Source: an uncultured Pelagibacteraceae bacterium
GTDB taxonomy: Bacteria > Pseudomonadota > Alphaproteobacteria > Pelagibacterales > AG-422-B15
DNA: 64,000 nucleotides
Direction: 5' to 3'
NCBI GenBank assembly: GCA_902570675.1
Contig: CACFYZ010000002.1
Span: 1 to 64,000, forward strand
In this document: in pieces, positions 53,001-62,281 of the stretch
How positions within the stretch are numbered: position 1 is the first letter of the stretch
Layout of the letters: each line of letters begins with the position of its first letter
Position numbers and translations under genes: made by a program
The notes under the pieces: generated by a model
The model's input: the letters and a program-made list of their open reading frames with translations, nothing else
Databases searched by the model: none
Told to the model about the DNA's origin: nothing

Positions 53001-54886
53001 GCTTTATTACATTTGCCGCTCATAAAACTTGCATAAATATCATCAACTTCAGTCTGTGTTAGAGTCGTTCTATTAAACATTTTGTTAATGATATGGCACT
53101 TTTGCGTAAGAGATATGTTTTCACTTGCTATACCCTGCAATATGGAGTCTGCCGAAAGAGTATTATTAAACATTGTGATTCCTTTATCATTTATTGAATC
53201 GAAAACAATAAACCTCTTTTTACCTGATAGCTCATCCCACGGCATCCATTCAGTGCTCATATTATAAGGTGCAGAATTAGGATTTCCATCATATGCAAAA
53301 TTGACCCAATATTGTCCCATTTTTGTAGAGAGATCTAAATCAGTTAATCTATTATTTTCATTATACATTATATCTGTAATTGCATCATAGCTCTCGCCTA
53401 ACAGGCCACCTGATTTAAAAATAAAAGCTATTTCCATAGCATGACCTGCACCCAATAAATTTGGTAGATCAAGATTCAGGTTAATTCCAGGAACGTTGAA
53501 ACCAAGTAATAAATCTAGTCCTAAATCAGAATTCTGTTCATCCCAGTCAAATCGGTACGCGTATACATTTGAATTCTTATTTGTCGATGTGAACTTTGAA
53601 GGCAAATCAACGGCGCCATATTTCCATGACTCAGCCATATATTTACCATAAGCATCATAGAATTTTGGATCCTTAGGTTTTACATACAATTCAAAATACT
53701 CTGAAATAGGACTTAAAATTGAAAGTGGTCTCTCAACAAAATCATCATTGACAAACATAAAGAGCTTGTCCTCATCTCTGGTGGAACCAAATATCATAGG
53801 CTTATCATGCATATCTCCATCACGATAAACGCCATATATACCCTTCATTGGAATTACAATTCCATCAGGGATTACATTGGGAACATCGATCAAGCCTCCA
53901 CTATCATTTCTTGGACGGTAATAGGAAATAATATCATTTGCGCTTGCATGGCGTAAAAAATTAATCGAAGAACTCTTATCATTTATAAAATCAGATAATT
54001 CTTGATCTGAGATTTCTAAATTTTTTGATTTTTTAAGATGTTTAAGCAAACTTATTGAACCAGCTCTATCATTATTTTCAGCATATTCTAATGTATCTGA
54101 CCCAAGATAACCGCTCTGAGATATGCCTCTCTCAAACAAATTCTCACTCAGTGGTGACGACATCAAAGATATTACATTTCTCGCGCCAGCAGATTCCCCA
54201 AAGATCGTCACGTTATTCGGATCACCATTAAAATGGGATATATTTTTATTTACCCATTCGAGAGATTTTATTATGTCAAGTGTCCCAAAGTTAGCTGTGC
54301 TATCAAGTGGGTTACCTGAACTTTGATTGAGACCACTGTAAGCAAACCATCCAAATGGTCCTAACCGATAGTTAGTTGTGACTAATATTACATCATGTTC
54401 TAATACAAAATCTCCAGATGTATAAATGTTAGATGCTGAATACCCCCAAGTATTACCTCCACCATGAATCCAAAACATTACTGGCAAGTTTTCTTTACTA
54501 TTAAGTGCCCTTTCAGATACATAAATATTTAAATAAAGACAATCTTCAGAGCCAATAATTGACCCTCCCTCAATGCCATCCATGGAATCGTAAAAATTAC
54601 TCACTTGCATGCATCGATTAGGTAATTTTGTTGCATCAAAGGTTTCAGGAACATTAGTTAGATCTCTTGGCGCTTTCCATCTTAGCTCATTAACAGGAGG
54701 TTGAGCGAAAGGTATTCCAAGAAATGAAATATTTTTATTGTTATTTTTTTCTTTGGCTATTGAACCAATAAATTTTGTAGACTCAGTTTGAACAGTGTAA
54801 GAAGGCTCATCTGCATAAAGCGGACCATAGTTCAGAAACATTAAAATAATTAAATATTTAAATATATTAATTAGTTTTTTTTGCAT
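52997..54886 (-). CDS. carboxylesterase type B family, predicted secreted
   Basis: Signal peptide; FLGIPFAQPPVNELRWKAPRDL, SEDCLYLNIYV, VTIFGESAGARNVISLMSSP. Confidence 0.92.
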   Translation of the reverse strand: MQKKLINIFKYLIILMFLNYGPLYADEPSYTVQTESTKFIGSIAKEKNNNKNISFLGIPFAQPPVNELRWKAPRDLTNVPETFDATKLPNRCMQVSNFYDSMDGIEGGSIIGSEDCLYLNIYVSERALNSKENLPVMFWIHGGGNTWGYSASNIYTSGDFVLEHDVILVTTNYRLGPFGWFAYSGLNQSSGNPLDSTANFGTLDIIKSLEWVNKNISHFNGDPNNVTIFGESAGARNVISLMSSPLSENLFERGISQSGYLGSDTLEYAENNDRAGSISLLKHLKKSKNLEISDQELSDFINDKSSSINFLRHASANDIISYYRPRNDSGGLIDVPNVIPDGIVIPMKGIYGVYRDGDMHDKPMIFGSTRDEDKLFMFVNDDFVERPLSILSPISEYFELYVKPKDPKFYDAYGKYMAESWKYGAVDLPSKFTSTNKNSNVYAYRFDWDEQNSDLGLDLLLGFNVPGINLNLDLPNLLGAGHAMEIAFIFKSGGLLGESYDAITDIMYNENNRLTDLDLSTKMGQYWVNFAYDGNPNSAPYNMSTEWMPWDELSGKKRFIVFDSINDKGITMFNNTLSADSILQGIASENISLTQKCHIINKMFNRTTLTQTEVDDIYASFMSGKCNKA

Positions 54887-56354
54887 AGGAGTTGAGTTTT
54901 TTAATCATCAAAGGAATGTTGTCAATAATATCCTCAGCTATCAGTCCCGGGCCAATTAATTCCCCCAGTTTTGAATGAATATATGCGCCAGCACAGGCCG
55001 CGTCAAATGCCCTCATTTTATTTTTTCCCACAAGAGAAGATATGATTCCAGCCAAAACATCACCAGATCCAGCTGTTGCCAAATAAGGAGCTTCACTTGA
55101 ATTAATTACAATTTCTCCATCAGGACTTGCTATAATTGTGTCTGCACCTTTCAGTAAAATTATACTGCCAGCTATTTTTGCAGCTTCAATACATTTAAGA
55201 ACTTTGTCTTTCATACTAGCAATTTGTTCACCAAATAGTCTTCTAAACTCGCCTTCATGAGGTGTCAGGATTGTGTGTGGGTAAGTATCGATGAATAATT
55301 CTTCGGGATTATCCTCAAAGCAGGTGATGGCATCAGCGTCAATAACACAATTGTCAACAAATGCCAAAGCCATAAGTGTCCTGGCCTTGGTTTCATCATT
55401 GATACCGTTTCCAGGGCCAACGAGTACACTCGAAATCCTTTTATCTTTGAGAATTTTTTGAAAATCATTTTTTTCTTTTATAACAGAAATTAATTCAATT
55501 GAAATTTGTGGTTCTAAAATTTCTGCAGTCTCTTTATCACAAACTAACATGACTGCACCAGCACCTACTCTCATGGCTGATCTACCTGCTAAACGGGCTG
55601 CGCCTGTTTGAAATTTTGGTCCGACATTGATTAAGAGCATTCCACGAGAATACTTATGATCGCTACCTACAGGAAAAGGAAAGCTATTAATCCATAGTGA
55701 AGGATCATTTTTTTTTATTTTTGGCATTACTTGTTTAAAAACTTTTTGATCTATACCTATATCTTCAACTATTATTTCACCACAATTAAGTTTACCTGGA
55801 TATAGATAATGACATTTTTTTTTATTAAAAAAAGTAATTGTTTTTTTGCAAATAAAGCTGTTACCTAAAATTTCTGATGTATTACCATTAATACCTGATG
55901 GAATATCAATTGCATATATATCGACTAAAGAATTATTTACTCTCTCGATAAATTCAATTATTTCATAAGAAAGCTTTCTCGATAACCCTGTGCCAAAAAG
56001 CGCATCCACAATAAAATCATAAGAAGAAATATCCTCGACACTTTTAACAAAACAATTCTTATCTATTTTCTCTTTATAAAATGTATTGTCATCGGTCTCA
56101 GCTTTATCGTTTACAGGGCAATAGATATTCACTTCATTTCCTAAATCAAATAAGTGCTTTGCAACAACATAGCCATCACCACCATTATTCCCAGGACCAC
56201 AAATAATCAAAATTTTGCCATTTGTGATTTTAGGCAAATTCTCAAAAACTTTTGAACCTGCATTCATCATTAACTTCTTACTAGAAATGCCATCTTCAAT
56301 GGTTAACTTATCAGCTATCATCATTTCCTCGTTCGTAAGTATATATTCAGTCAT
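54867..56354 (-). CDS. nnr: bifunctional NAD(P)H-hydrate epimerase/dehydratase
   Basis: YjeF_N (ICGPGNNGGDGYVVAKHL) fused to carbohydrate-kinase domain (TILTPHEGEFRRLFG, ATAGSGDVLAGIISSL). Confidence 0.94.
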   Translation of the reverse strand: MTEYILTNEEMMIADKLTIEDGISSKKLMMNAGSKVFENLPKITNGKILIICGPGNNGGDGYVVAKHLFDLGNEVNIYCPVNDKAETDDNTFYKEKIDKNCFVKSVEDISSYDFIVDALFGTGLSRKLSYEIIEFIERVNNSLVDIYAIDIPSGINGNTSEILGNSFICKKTITFFNKKKCHYLYPGKLNCGEIIVEDIGIDQKVFKQVMPKIKKNDPSLWINSFPFPVGSDHKYSRGMLLINVGPKFQTGAARLAGRSAMRVGAGAVMLVCDKETAEILEPQISIELISVIKEKNDFQKILKDKRISSVLVGPGNGINDETKARTLMALAFVDNCVIDADAITCFEDNPEELFIDTYPHTILTPHEGEFRRLFGEQIASMKDKVLKCIEAAKIAGSIILLKGADTIIASPDGEIVINSSEAPYLATAGSGDVLAGIISSLVGKNKMRAFDAACAGAYIHSKLGELIGPGLIAEDIIDNIPLMIKKLNSYAKKTN

Positions 56355-56466
56355 ATATTAAGTTTATTACTTAAAACATTGTTAAAATTAATTAAAAATG
56401 ATTTATTATAATTATTCATCTCAAATCTAGCTGTCATTTTGGCATTCAATCATTATATATACAAAC

Positions 56467-56504
56467 TATCATTAATTTTAATTTCAAACGGAAAATTAAT
56501 GATA
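56467..56504. promoter_or_regulatory. perfect 13-bp inverted repeat upstream of glnB
   Basis: TATCATTAATTTT (56467-56479), 12-nt spacer, AAAATTAATGATA (56492-56504), 28 bp before the glnB ATG. Confidence 0.7.
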
Positions 56505-56532
56505 TAAAACATCAGAATAAACCACATATAAA

Positions 56533-56868
56533 ATGAAAAAAATCGAAGCAGTTATCAAGCCATTTAAAATCGATGACGTAAAGGAGTCACTTGAAAAAGT
56601 AGGCGTTAGAGGCATTACAATCTCTGAAGCTAAAGGTCTTGGAAGGCAGAGAGGTTTTACTGAAGTAAACACTGGTGTGGAATATGGTGATTTTCTTCCT
56701 AAGATAAAATTGGAAATTATCTTACAGGATGATCTTGTAGACACTGCTGTAGATGCTATCAGATCGTCTGCGAACACAAACCGGATCGGCGATGGTAAAA
56801 TTTTCGTATCAAATATTGAGACAGTTATGAGAATTCGTACCGGAGAAACTGGATCGGATGCTTTATAA
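56533..56868 (+). CDS. glnB: nitrogen regulatory protein P-II
   Basis: MKKIEAVIKPFKIDDVKESLEKVGVRGITISEAKGLGRQRGFTEVNTGVEYGDFLPKIKLEII; RIGDGKIFV. Confidence 0.96.
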   Translation: MKKIEAVIKPFKIDDVKESLEKVGVRGITISEAKGLGRQRGFTEVNTGVEYGDFLPKIKLEIILQDDLVDTAVDAIRSSANTNRIGDGKIFVSNIETVMRIRTGETGSDAL

Positions 56869-56895
56869 AAACAAATTAAAAAGGGAGAATATTTA

Positions 56896-57876
56896 ATGTC
56901 AGATATAAAAACTTATGAATACATATGGCTTGATGGTTATACACCAGAACCTTTCATGCGGAGCAAAGTAAAAGCCACCAGCGAAACTTCTGCGCCTGAT
57001 TGGTCGTTCGATGGATCATCAACTCAACAAGCTGAGGGAGGAAGCTCAGACTGCCTTCTTCTTCCTGTTCAAACTTACTCAAATCCGAATGGACATGATC
57101 TAGTAATGACACAGGTTCAAGCGGCAGACCATACAGCTCATCCATCAAATTTTAGAGCTGCTGCAGATGAGGTTGTTTCAGATGAATGGTGGTTTGGATT
57201 TGAACAAGAATTTTTCCTTACAGATCCAAAATCAGGAGAACCACTTGGATGGGAAGATGGAACGCCAAGAGAGCAAGGCGAATACTATTGTGGTGTAGGT
57301 GCAAACAATGTTGTTGGACGAGCAGTTTCTGATGCCCATCTTAAAGCGTGTATTGATATTGGAATTTCACTTACTGGTACGAATGCTGAGGTTGCGCTTG
57401 GACAGTGGGAATATCAATGCTTCGGAAAAGGAATAAAAGCTGCAGATGATTTATGGATGAGTAGATATTTGCTTATGAAAATTGCTGAAGAGCACGGTGT
57501 AGGTATAAACTTTCACCCGAAACCAAAAACTGGCGATTGGAACGGTTCAGGTATGCACACTAATTTTTCTAATGAGGCCATGAGAAGTAGTGGTTCTGAA
57601 GAATTATTTACTTCAATGTGTGAAAAGTTGGGTAAAGTTCATGAAGAAGGGATTGCTGTCTATGGAACTGATAACAACATGAGACTTACTGGACTCCATG
57701 AAACGCAAAGTATTGATAAATTTTCTTTTGGCGTAAGTGATAGAGGTGCAAGTATTAGAATACCTGTGTATACAGTTGAACATAATTGGAACGGTTATCT
57801 TGAAGACAGAAGACCCGCTTCAAATGCTGATCCATACAAAATTGTTTCACATATCGTTGGCACATTGACAAAATAA
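56896..57876 (+). CDS. glnII: glutamine synthetase type II (eukaryotic-like GSII)
   Basis: YEYIWLDGY, PDWSFDGSSTQQAEGGSSDCLLLPV, WWFGFEQEFFL, GINFHPKPKTGDWNGSGMHTNFS; 326 aa. Confidence 0.93.
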   Translation: MSDIKTYEYIWLDGYTPEPFMRSKVKATSETSAPDWSFDGSSTQQAEGGSSDCLLLPVQTYSNPNGHDLVMTQVQAADHTAHPSNFRAAADEVVSDEWWFGFEQEFFLTDPKSGEPLGWEDGTPREQGEYYCGVGANNVVGRAVSDAHLKACIDIGISLTGTNAEVALGQWEYQCFGKGIKAADDLWMSRYLLMKIAEEHGVGINFHPKPKTGDWNGSGMHTNFSNEAMRSSGSEELFTSMCEKLGKVHEEGIAVYGTDNNMRLTGLHETQSIDKFSFGVSDRGASIRIPVYTVEHNWNGYLEDRRPASNADPYKIVSHIVGTLTK

Positions 57877-57893
57877 ATATATCCTAAGCCAGT

Positions 57894-59303
57894 ATGACGG
57901 CTGCAAAGGATATATTAAAACAATTTCAAAATGGTGAGGTCAAATATCTTGACTTGAGGTTTACTGACCCAAAAGGTAAACTTCAGCACCTCACCTTAGA
58001 TGGCTCCGTTGTTAACGAAGAACTTTTTGCGGACGGTGCTTTTTTCGACGGTTCATCAATATCGGGCTGGAAAACCATTAATGAGTCCGATATGGTTTTA
58101 ATGCCTGATCCCTCGACAACGATAATAGATCCATTTACGGCTCAACCTACAATGATTGTATTTTGTGACATCCTTGATGCAGTTACTAAAGAACCTTATG
58201 AGAGAGACCCTAGAGGAATTGCAAGAAGAGCTGAGGAATACCTTAAGACGAGCGGTATTGGCGACACGATTTACATGGGTCCGGAAGCTGAATTTTTTGT
58301 GTTTGATGATGTTAAATTCCAAGTAGATATGAATAAATCGATGTTTGAAGTTGACAGTGTGGAAGGACCGTATAACTCAGGTCGTTCATATGAAAGCAAT
58401 AATTTAGGACACCGCCCTGGAGTCAAAGGTGGCTATTTTCCTGTTCCACCAATTGATAGTGCACAGGATCTTAGAACGGAGTTTCTTGAAGAACTGAAAA
58501 ATCTTGGTTTAAAAATGGAAAAACATCATCATGAAGTTGCCCCGAGTCAGCATGAGCTTGGTCTAAGATTTGATACTCTTCTCAGACAAGGTGATGCTAT
58601 GCAACTTTATAAATACGGAGTTCACATGGTCGCCAATGCTTTTGGTAAATCTGCAACGTTTATGCCCAAGCCCATCAAAGGGGATAATGGCACCGGTATG
58701 CATACACACCAATCGATTTGGAAAGATGGCAACCCACTATTTGCTGGTGACAAGTATGCCGGTTTATCTGAGGTTGCCCTCTATTACATTGGGGGAATAA
58801 TTAAACATGGAAAAGCAATAAATGCGTTCACCAATGCGAGCACTAATAGTTATAAAAGATTAATACCAGGATTTGAAGCACCCGTTATTCTTGTTTATTC
58901 ATCTAGAAATCGATCCGCATCATGTCGAATTCCAATTTCAAATAATCCAAGCGGTAAGCGAGTAGAAGTCAGGTTTCCAGACCCATCTGCAAATCCATAT
59001 TTAGCTTTTTCTGCAATGTTAATGGCTGGTCTCGATGGAATAAAAAATAAAATAGATCCAGGTGCTGCTGCCGATGAAGATCTTTACGAACTTTCTGATA
59101 GTGAAGTAAAAAAATTACCTACTGTATGTGGATCGCTGAGAGAAGCATTGGAGTCTCTCGATAAAGATAGGACCTTTTTAACCGAAGGCGGTGTCTTCTC
59201 AGATGATCAAATAAATGCTTATATTGAGTTGAAAATGGAAGAAGTTTACGATTTAGAACATTCTCCTCATCCAATAGAGTATAAAAATTATTTTAGTGTT
59301 TAA
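57894..59303 (+). CDS. glnA: glutamine synthetase type I
   Basis: VKYLDLRFTDPKGKLQHLT, KPIKGDNGTGMHTHQSIWKDG, EDLYELSDSEVKKLPTVCGSL with conserved adenylylation Tyr. Confidence 0.96.
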   Translation: MTAAKDILKQFQNGEVKYLDLRFTDPKGKLQHLTLDGSVVNEELFADGAFFDGSSISGWKTINESDMVLMPDPSTTIIDPFTAQPTMIVFCDILDAVTKEPYERDPRGIARRAEEYLKTSGIGDTIYMGPEAEFFVFDDVKFQVDMNKSMFEVDSVEGPYNSGRSYESNNLGHRPGVKGGYFPVPPIDSAQDLRTEFLEELKNLGLKMEKHHHEVAPSQHELGLRFDTLLRQGDAMQLYKYGVHMVANAFGKSATFMPKPIKGDNGTGMHTHQSIWKDGNPLFAGDKYAGLSEVALYYIGGIIKHGKAINAFTNASTNSYKRLIPGFEAPVILVYSSRNRSASCRIPISNNPSGKRVEVRFPDPSANPYLAFSAMLMAGLDGIKNKIDPGAAADEDLYELSDSEVKKLPTVCGSLREALESLDKDRTFLTEGGVFSDDQINAYIELKMEEVYDLEHSPHPIEYKNYFSV

Positions 59304-59379
59304 CCCAAAAAATTTGGGTACTACATAAATTAAAAATTTTAATTTTGAGGTGACGTCTGCGCAGAAGATGTTATAACGT

Positions 59380-60561
59380 ATGGTTATGGAATTAACGACT
59401 GAACATGAAGAACTTAAACGATCTGCATTAAGATTCGTTGAAGAAGAAATTAATCCTCATGTAGACGAATGGGAAGAAAATGAAATTTTTCCTGCTCATG
59501 AATTATTCAAAAAATTAGGAGATCAAGGCTTTTTGGGAGTTACAAAACCTGAAAAGTATGGCGGTGCAGGGCTAGATTATTCATACGGAGCTGTATTAAA
59601 TGAGGCTATGGCTCATATTAAATGTGGAGGGGTGCCAATGGCGATTGGTGTCCAAACAGATATGTCAACACCTGCCCTTGCAAGATTTGGGAGTGAAAGT
59701 CTTTGCAATGAATTTCTCAAACCATCAATAGCAGGAGACTACGTCTCATGTTTAGGTGTATCAGAGCCTAGTGCTGGATCAGACGTGGCCGCAATAAAAA
59801 CTTTTGCTGTAAAAGATGGTGACGATTACATTATTAATGGATCAAAAATGTGGATAACCAATGGTACGCAAGCTGACTGGATGTGCATGTTAGCTAACAC
59901 AGAAAGTGACCAAAAAAACAAACATTTAAATAAGTCTTTAATTTGTGTTCCCTTAAAAGAAAATGGCAAAAGAACGAAAGGTGTTACCATAAATCGTAAA
60001 CTAAAGAAAATGGGAATGCATTCGTCTGATACTGCCGAAATTTTTTTTGAGGATGTGCGTGTGCCACAAAAAAATCTTGTAGGTGAAGAAGGTAAAGGTT
60101 TCATCTATCAAATGATGCAATTTCAGGAAGAACGATTGTACGCAGCGATTGCAAATTATGCATCTTGTGAATTAGCGATTAATCAAACTATTGACTATAC
60201 CAGACAGAGAAAAACATTTGGAAAACCAATACTAGATAACCAGGTTGTTCATTTTAAATTATCAGAGCTCATGACTGAAGTTGAAGCTTTAAAAGCATTG
60301 ACTTGGAAAGGAATTGAAATTCATGTTAATGGAGGTGACTGTACTAAGCTTGCTTCCATGTCAAAGTTGAAGTCAACCAGACTCTCAAGAAAAGTGAATG
60401 ATGAATGTTTACAATTCTGGGGGGGTATGGGCTATATGGATGAAACACCTATTTCAAGAGCTTATCGAGATGGAAGACTGGGATCTATTGGCGGAGGCTC
60501 TGACGAGGTAATGCTTGGAATTATATCTAAGTATCTTGATATTTTACCAGGCAAAAATTAA
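59380..60561 (+). CDS. acyl-CoA dehydrogenase (possibly citronellyl-CoA dehydrogenase/AtuD-like)
   Basis: CLGVSEPSAGSDVAAIKT, KMWITNGTQADW, RQRKTFGKPILDNQ, QFWGGMGYM. Confidence 0.92.
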   Translation: MVMELTTEHEELKRSALRFVEEEINPHVDEWEENEIFPAHELFKKLGDQGFLGVTKPEKYGGAGLDYSYGAVLNEAMAHIKCGGVPMAIGVQTDMSTPALARFGSESLCNEFLKPSIAGDYVSCLGVSEPSAGSDVAAIKTFAVKDGDDYIINGSKMWITNGTQADWMCMLANTESDQKNKHLNKSLICVPLKENGKRTKGVTINRKLKKMGMHSSDTAEIFFEDVRVPQKNLVGEEGKGFIYQMMQFQEERLYAAIANYASCELAINQTIDYTRQRKTFGKPILDNQVVHFKLSELMTEVEALKALTWKGIEIHVNGGDCTKLASMSKLKSTRLSRKVNDECLQFWGGMGYMDETPISRAYRDGRLGSIGGGSDEVMLGIISKYLDILPGKN

Positions 60562-62199
60562 TTACATTCTTGCTACACCAAATGTGTTTGGCTTGAGTTC
60601 TCTTTTATCTCCATCACATATAATATTTAAACTTTCACCTAAAATCTTTCTTGTATCCTTTGGATCAATGATGCCATCGTCCCATATTCTAGCTGAACAA
60701 AAGATTGCTTCGCCCTCTTCTTTATATTGATCAATGATTTTTTGCTTCATGCCCTCAAGCATTTCTAAATTTTCACCATATATTTTTTTGGGATCCAATC
60801 CTTTTTTTTCAGCTCCTTCTAAAGCAACTTGAGCCATTGTTCGAGCCGCTTGTTCGCCTCCCATAACACTCATCTTTGCATTTGGCCAAGAAAATAGAAA
60901 CCTTGGGTCGTATGATCGACCAGCCATACCATATTCGCCAGCCCCAAAAGAAGCGCCGATACGTAAAGTAATTTTGGGGACCGTGCAATTAGTCACTGCT
61001 TGAATCATTTTTGATCCATGACGGATCATTCCTTTTGCTTCTTCTTTTGTTCCGACCATAAAGCCTGTTATATTTTGTAAAAAAATTAGAGGTGTATTGG
61101 ATTGCGAACAAACCTGAATAAATTGTGTTGCCTTATTAGCACTTTCAGAAAATATCGGTCCATTGTTGGCTAAAATACCAACTTTATATCCATGAATTCT
61201 CGCGTGACCTGTAATAAGAGTTTTGCCCCACCCTTCTTTGAATTCGAGAAAATCTGAACCATCAACAATTCTTGCTATTACCTCGCGGCAATCATATGGA
61301 ACTTTATAATCAACTGGAACAACACCTGTTAATTCCTCAGGTGAGTATACTGGTTCATCAAATTCTTTTTTTTGTGTAGAGACAAAATCATTATTCCAGC
61401 CAATATTTTTCATTACATCTCTTGCAATTTCAATTGCATGCGCATCATCTTTCGCCATATATTCGGCTAGGCCTGAAACAGCATAGTGAAGATCAGCGCC
61501 ACCAATTTCCTCGTCTGTCGCTATTTCACCTAACGAAGCTTTTAAAAGTGGCGGACCTGCAAGAAATATTTTAGATCGTTCCTTTACAACAATTATATAG
61601 TCGGAAAGACCTGTCTGATAAGCGCCGCCAGCTGTAGAAGATCCATGCACAACTCCAATTGTTGGTATACCCATAGCAGACATCTTAGACAAATTAGCAA
61701 AACTTCTACCACCTTTAATGAACATATCTGTTTGTCTTAAAAGGTTAGCGCCAGCACTTTCAATTAGTTGAATAAAGGGCAATTTATTTTCAAATATAAT
61801 TTGTGCTCCTCTTAAAGCTTTTTCTGTTCCCATAGCTGATGCGCTTCCACCTTTGATACCAGCATCGGATACGCCCACCATACAACGAACACCTGAAACA
61901 TAGCCAATGCCACTAATCGAATTGCCCCAGCCAATATTTTTATCACCATCATCATCACCAATTTTGTAACCTGCAAGCGTTGATAGTGGCAGCCAAAAGC
62001 TACCTGGATCTAATAATTTTGCTAACCTCGCTCTTGGTAAAAGTTGACCACGTTTATCAAACTTTTCCTTTGCACGGGCTGAATTATCTGCAATCTTTTT
62101 TTCAAGAGCTCGAATCTCATCAATTAGTATTTGGTGATCTTCCTGATTCTTTTTAAAAGACTTGGAATTGATCATGATTTTTGATTCAATAACTGGCAT
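60562..62199 (-). CDS. acyl-CoA carboxylase carboxyltransferase (beta) subunit
   Basis: GIGYVSGVRCMVGVSDAGIKGGSASAMG, IQLIESAGANLLRQ, GVVHGSSTAGGAYQTGLSDY, GASFGAGEYGMAGRSYDPRFLFSWPNAKMSVMGGEQAARTM. Confidence 0.93.
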   Translation of the reverse strand: MPVIESKIMINSKSFKKNQEDHQILIDEIRALEKKIADNSARAKEKFDKRGQLLPRARLAKLLDPGSFWLPLSTLAGYKIGDDDGDKNIGWGNSISGIGYVSGVRCMVGVSDAGIKGGSASAMGTEKALRGAQIIFENKLPFIQLIESAGANLLRQTDMFIKGGRSFANLSKMSAMGIPTIGVVHGSSTAGGAYQTGLSDYIIVVKERSKIFLAGPPLLKASLGEIATDEEIGGADLHYAVSGLAEYMAKDDAHAIEIARDVMKNIGWNNDFVSTQKKEFDEPVYSPEELTGVVPVDYKVPYDCREVIARIVDGSDFLEFKEGWGKTLITGHARIHGYKVGILANNGPIFSESANKATQFIQVCSQSNTPLIFLQNITGFMVGTKEEAKGMIRHGSKMIQAVTNCTVPKITLRIGASFGAGEYGMAGRSYDPRFLFSWPNAKMSVMGGEQAARTMAQVALEGAEKKGLDPKKIYGENLEMLEGMKQKIIDQYKEEGEAIFCSARIWDDGIIDPKDTRKILGESLNIICDGDKRELKPNTFGVARM

Positions 62200-62281
62200 C
62201 TTAAATTCTCAATAATTTCATACTGTTAGACTAATTAAATATTACACAATGTAAAGAATCTATTAAAGTCATAGTTTAATC

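Noticed and set aside
56430-56460. TGGCATTCAATCATTA as a sigma-54 promoter for glnB
   Set aside because: TGGCA is present but the -12 GC element is missing at the required spacing.
59304-59318. CCCAAAAAATTTGGG hairpin after glnA as a terminator
   Set aside because: Only a 6-bp stem without a clear U-run immediately following; too weak to call.
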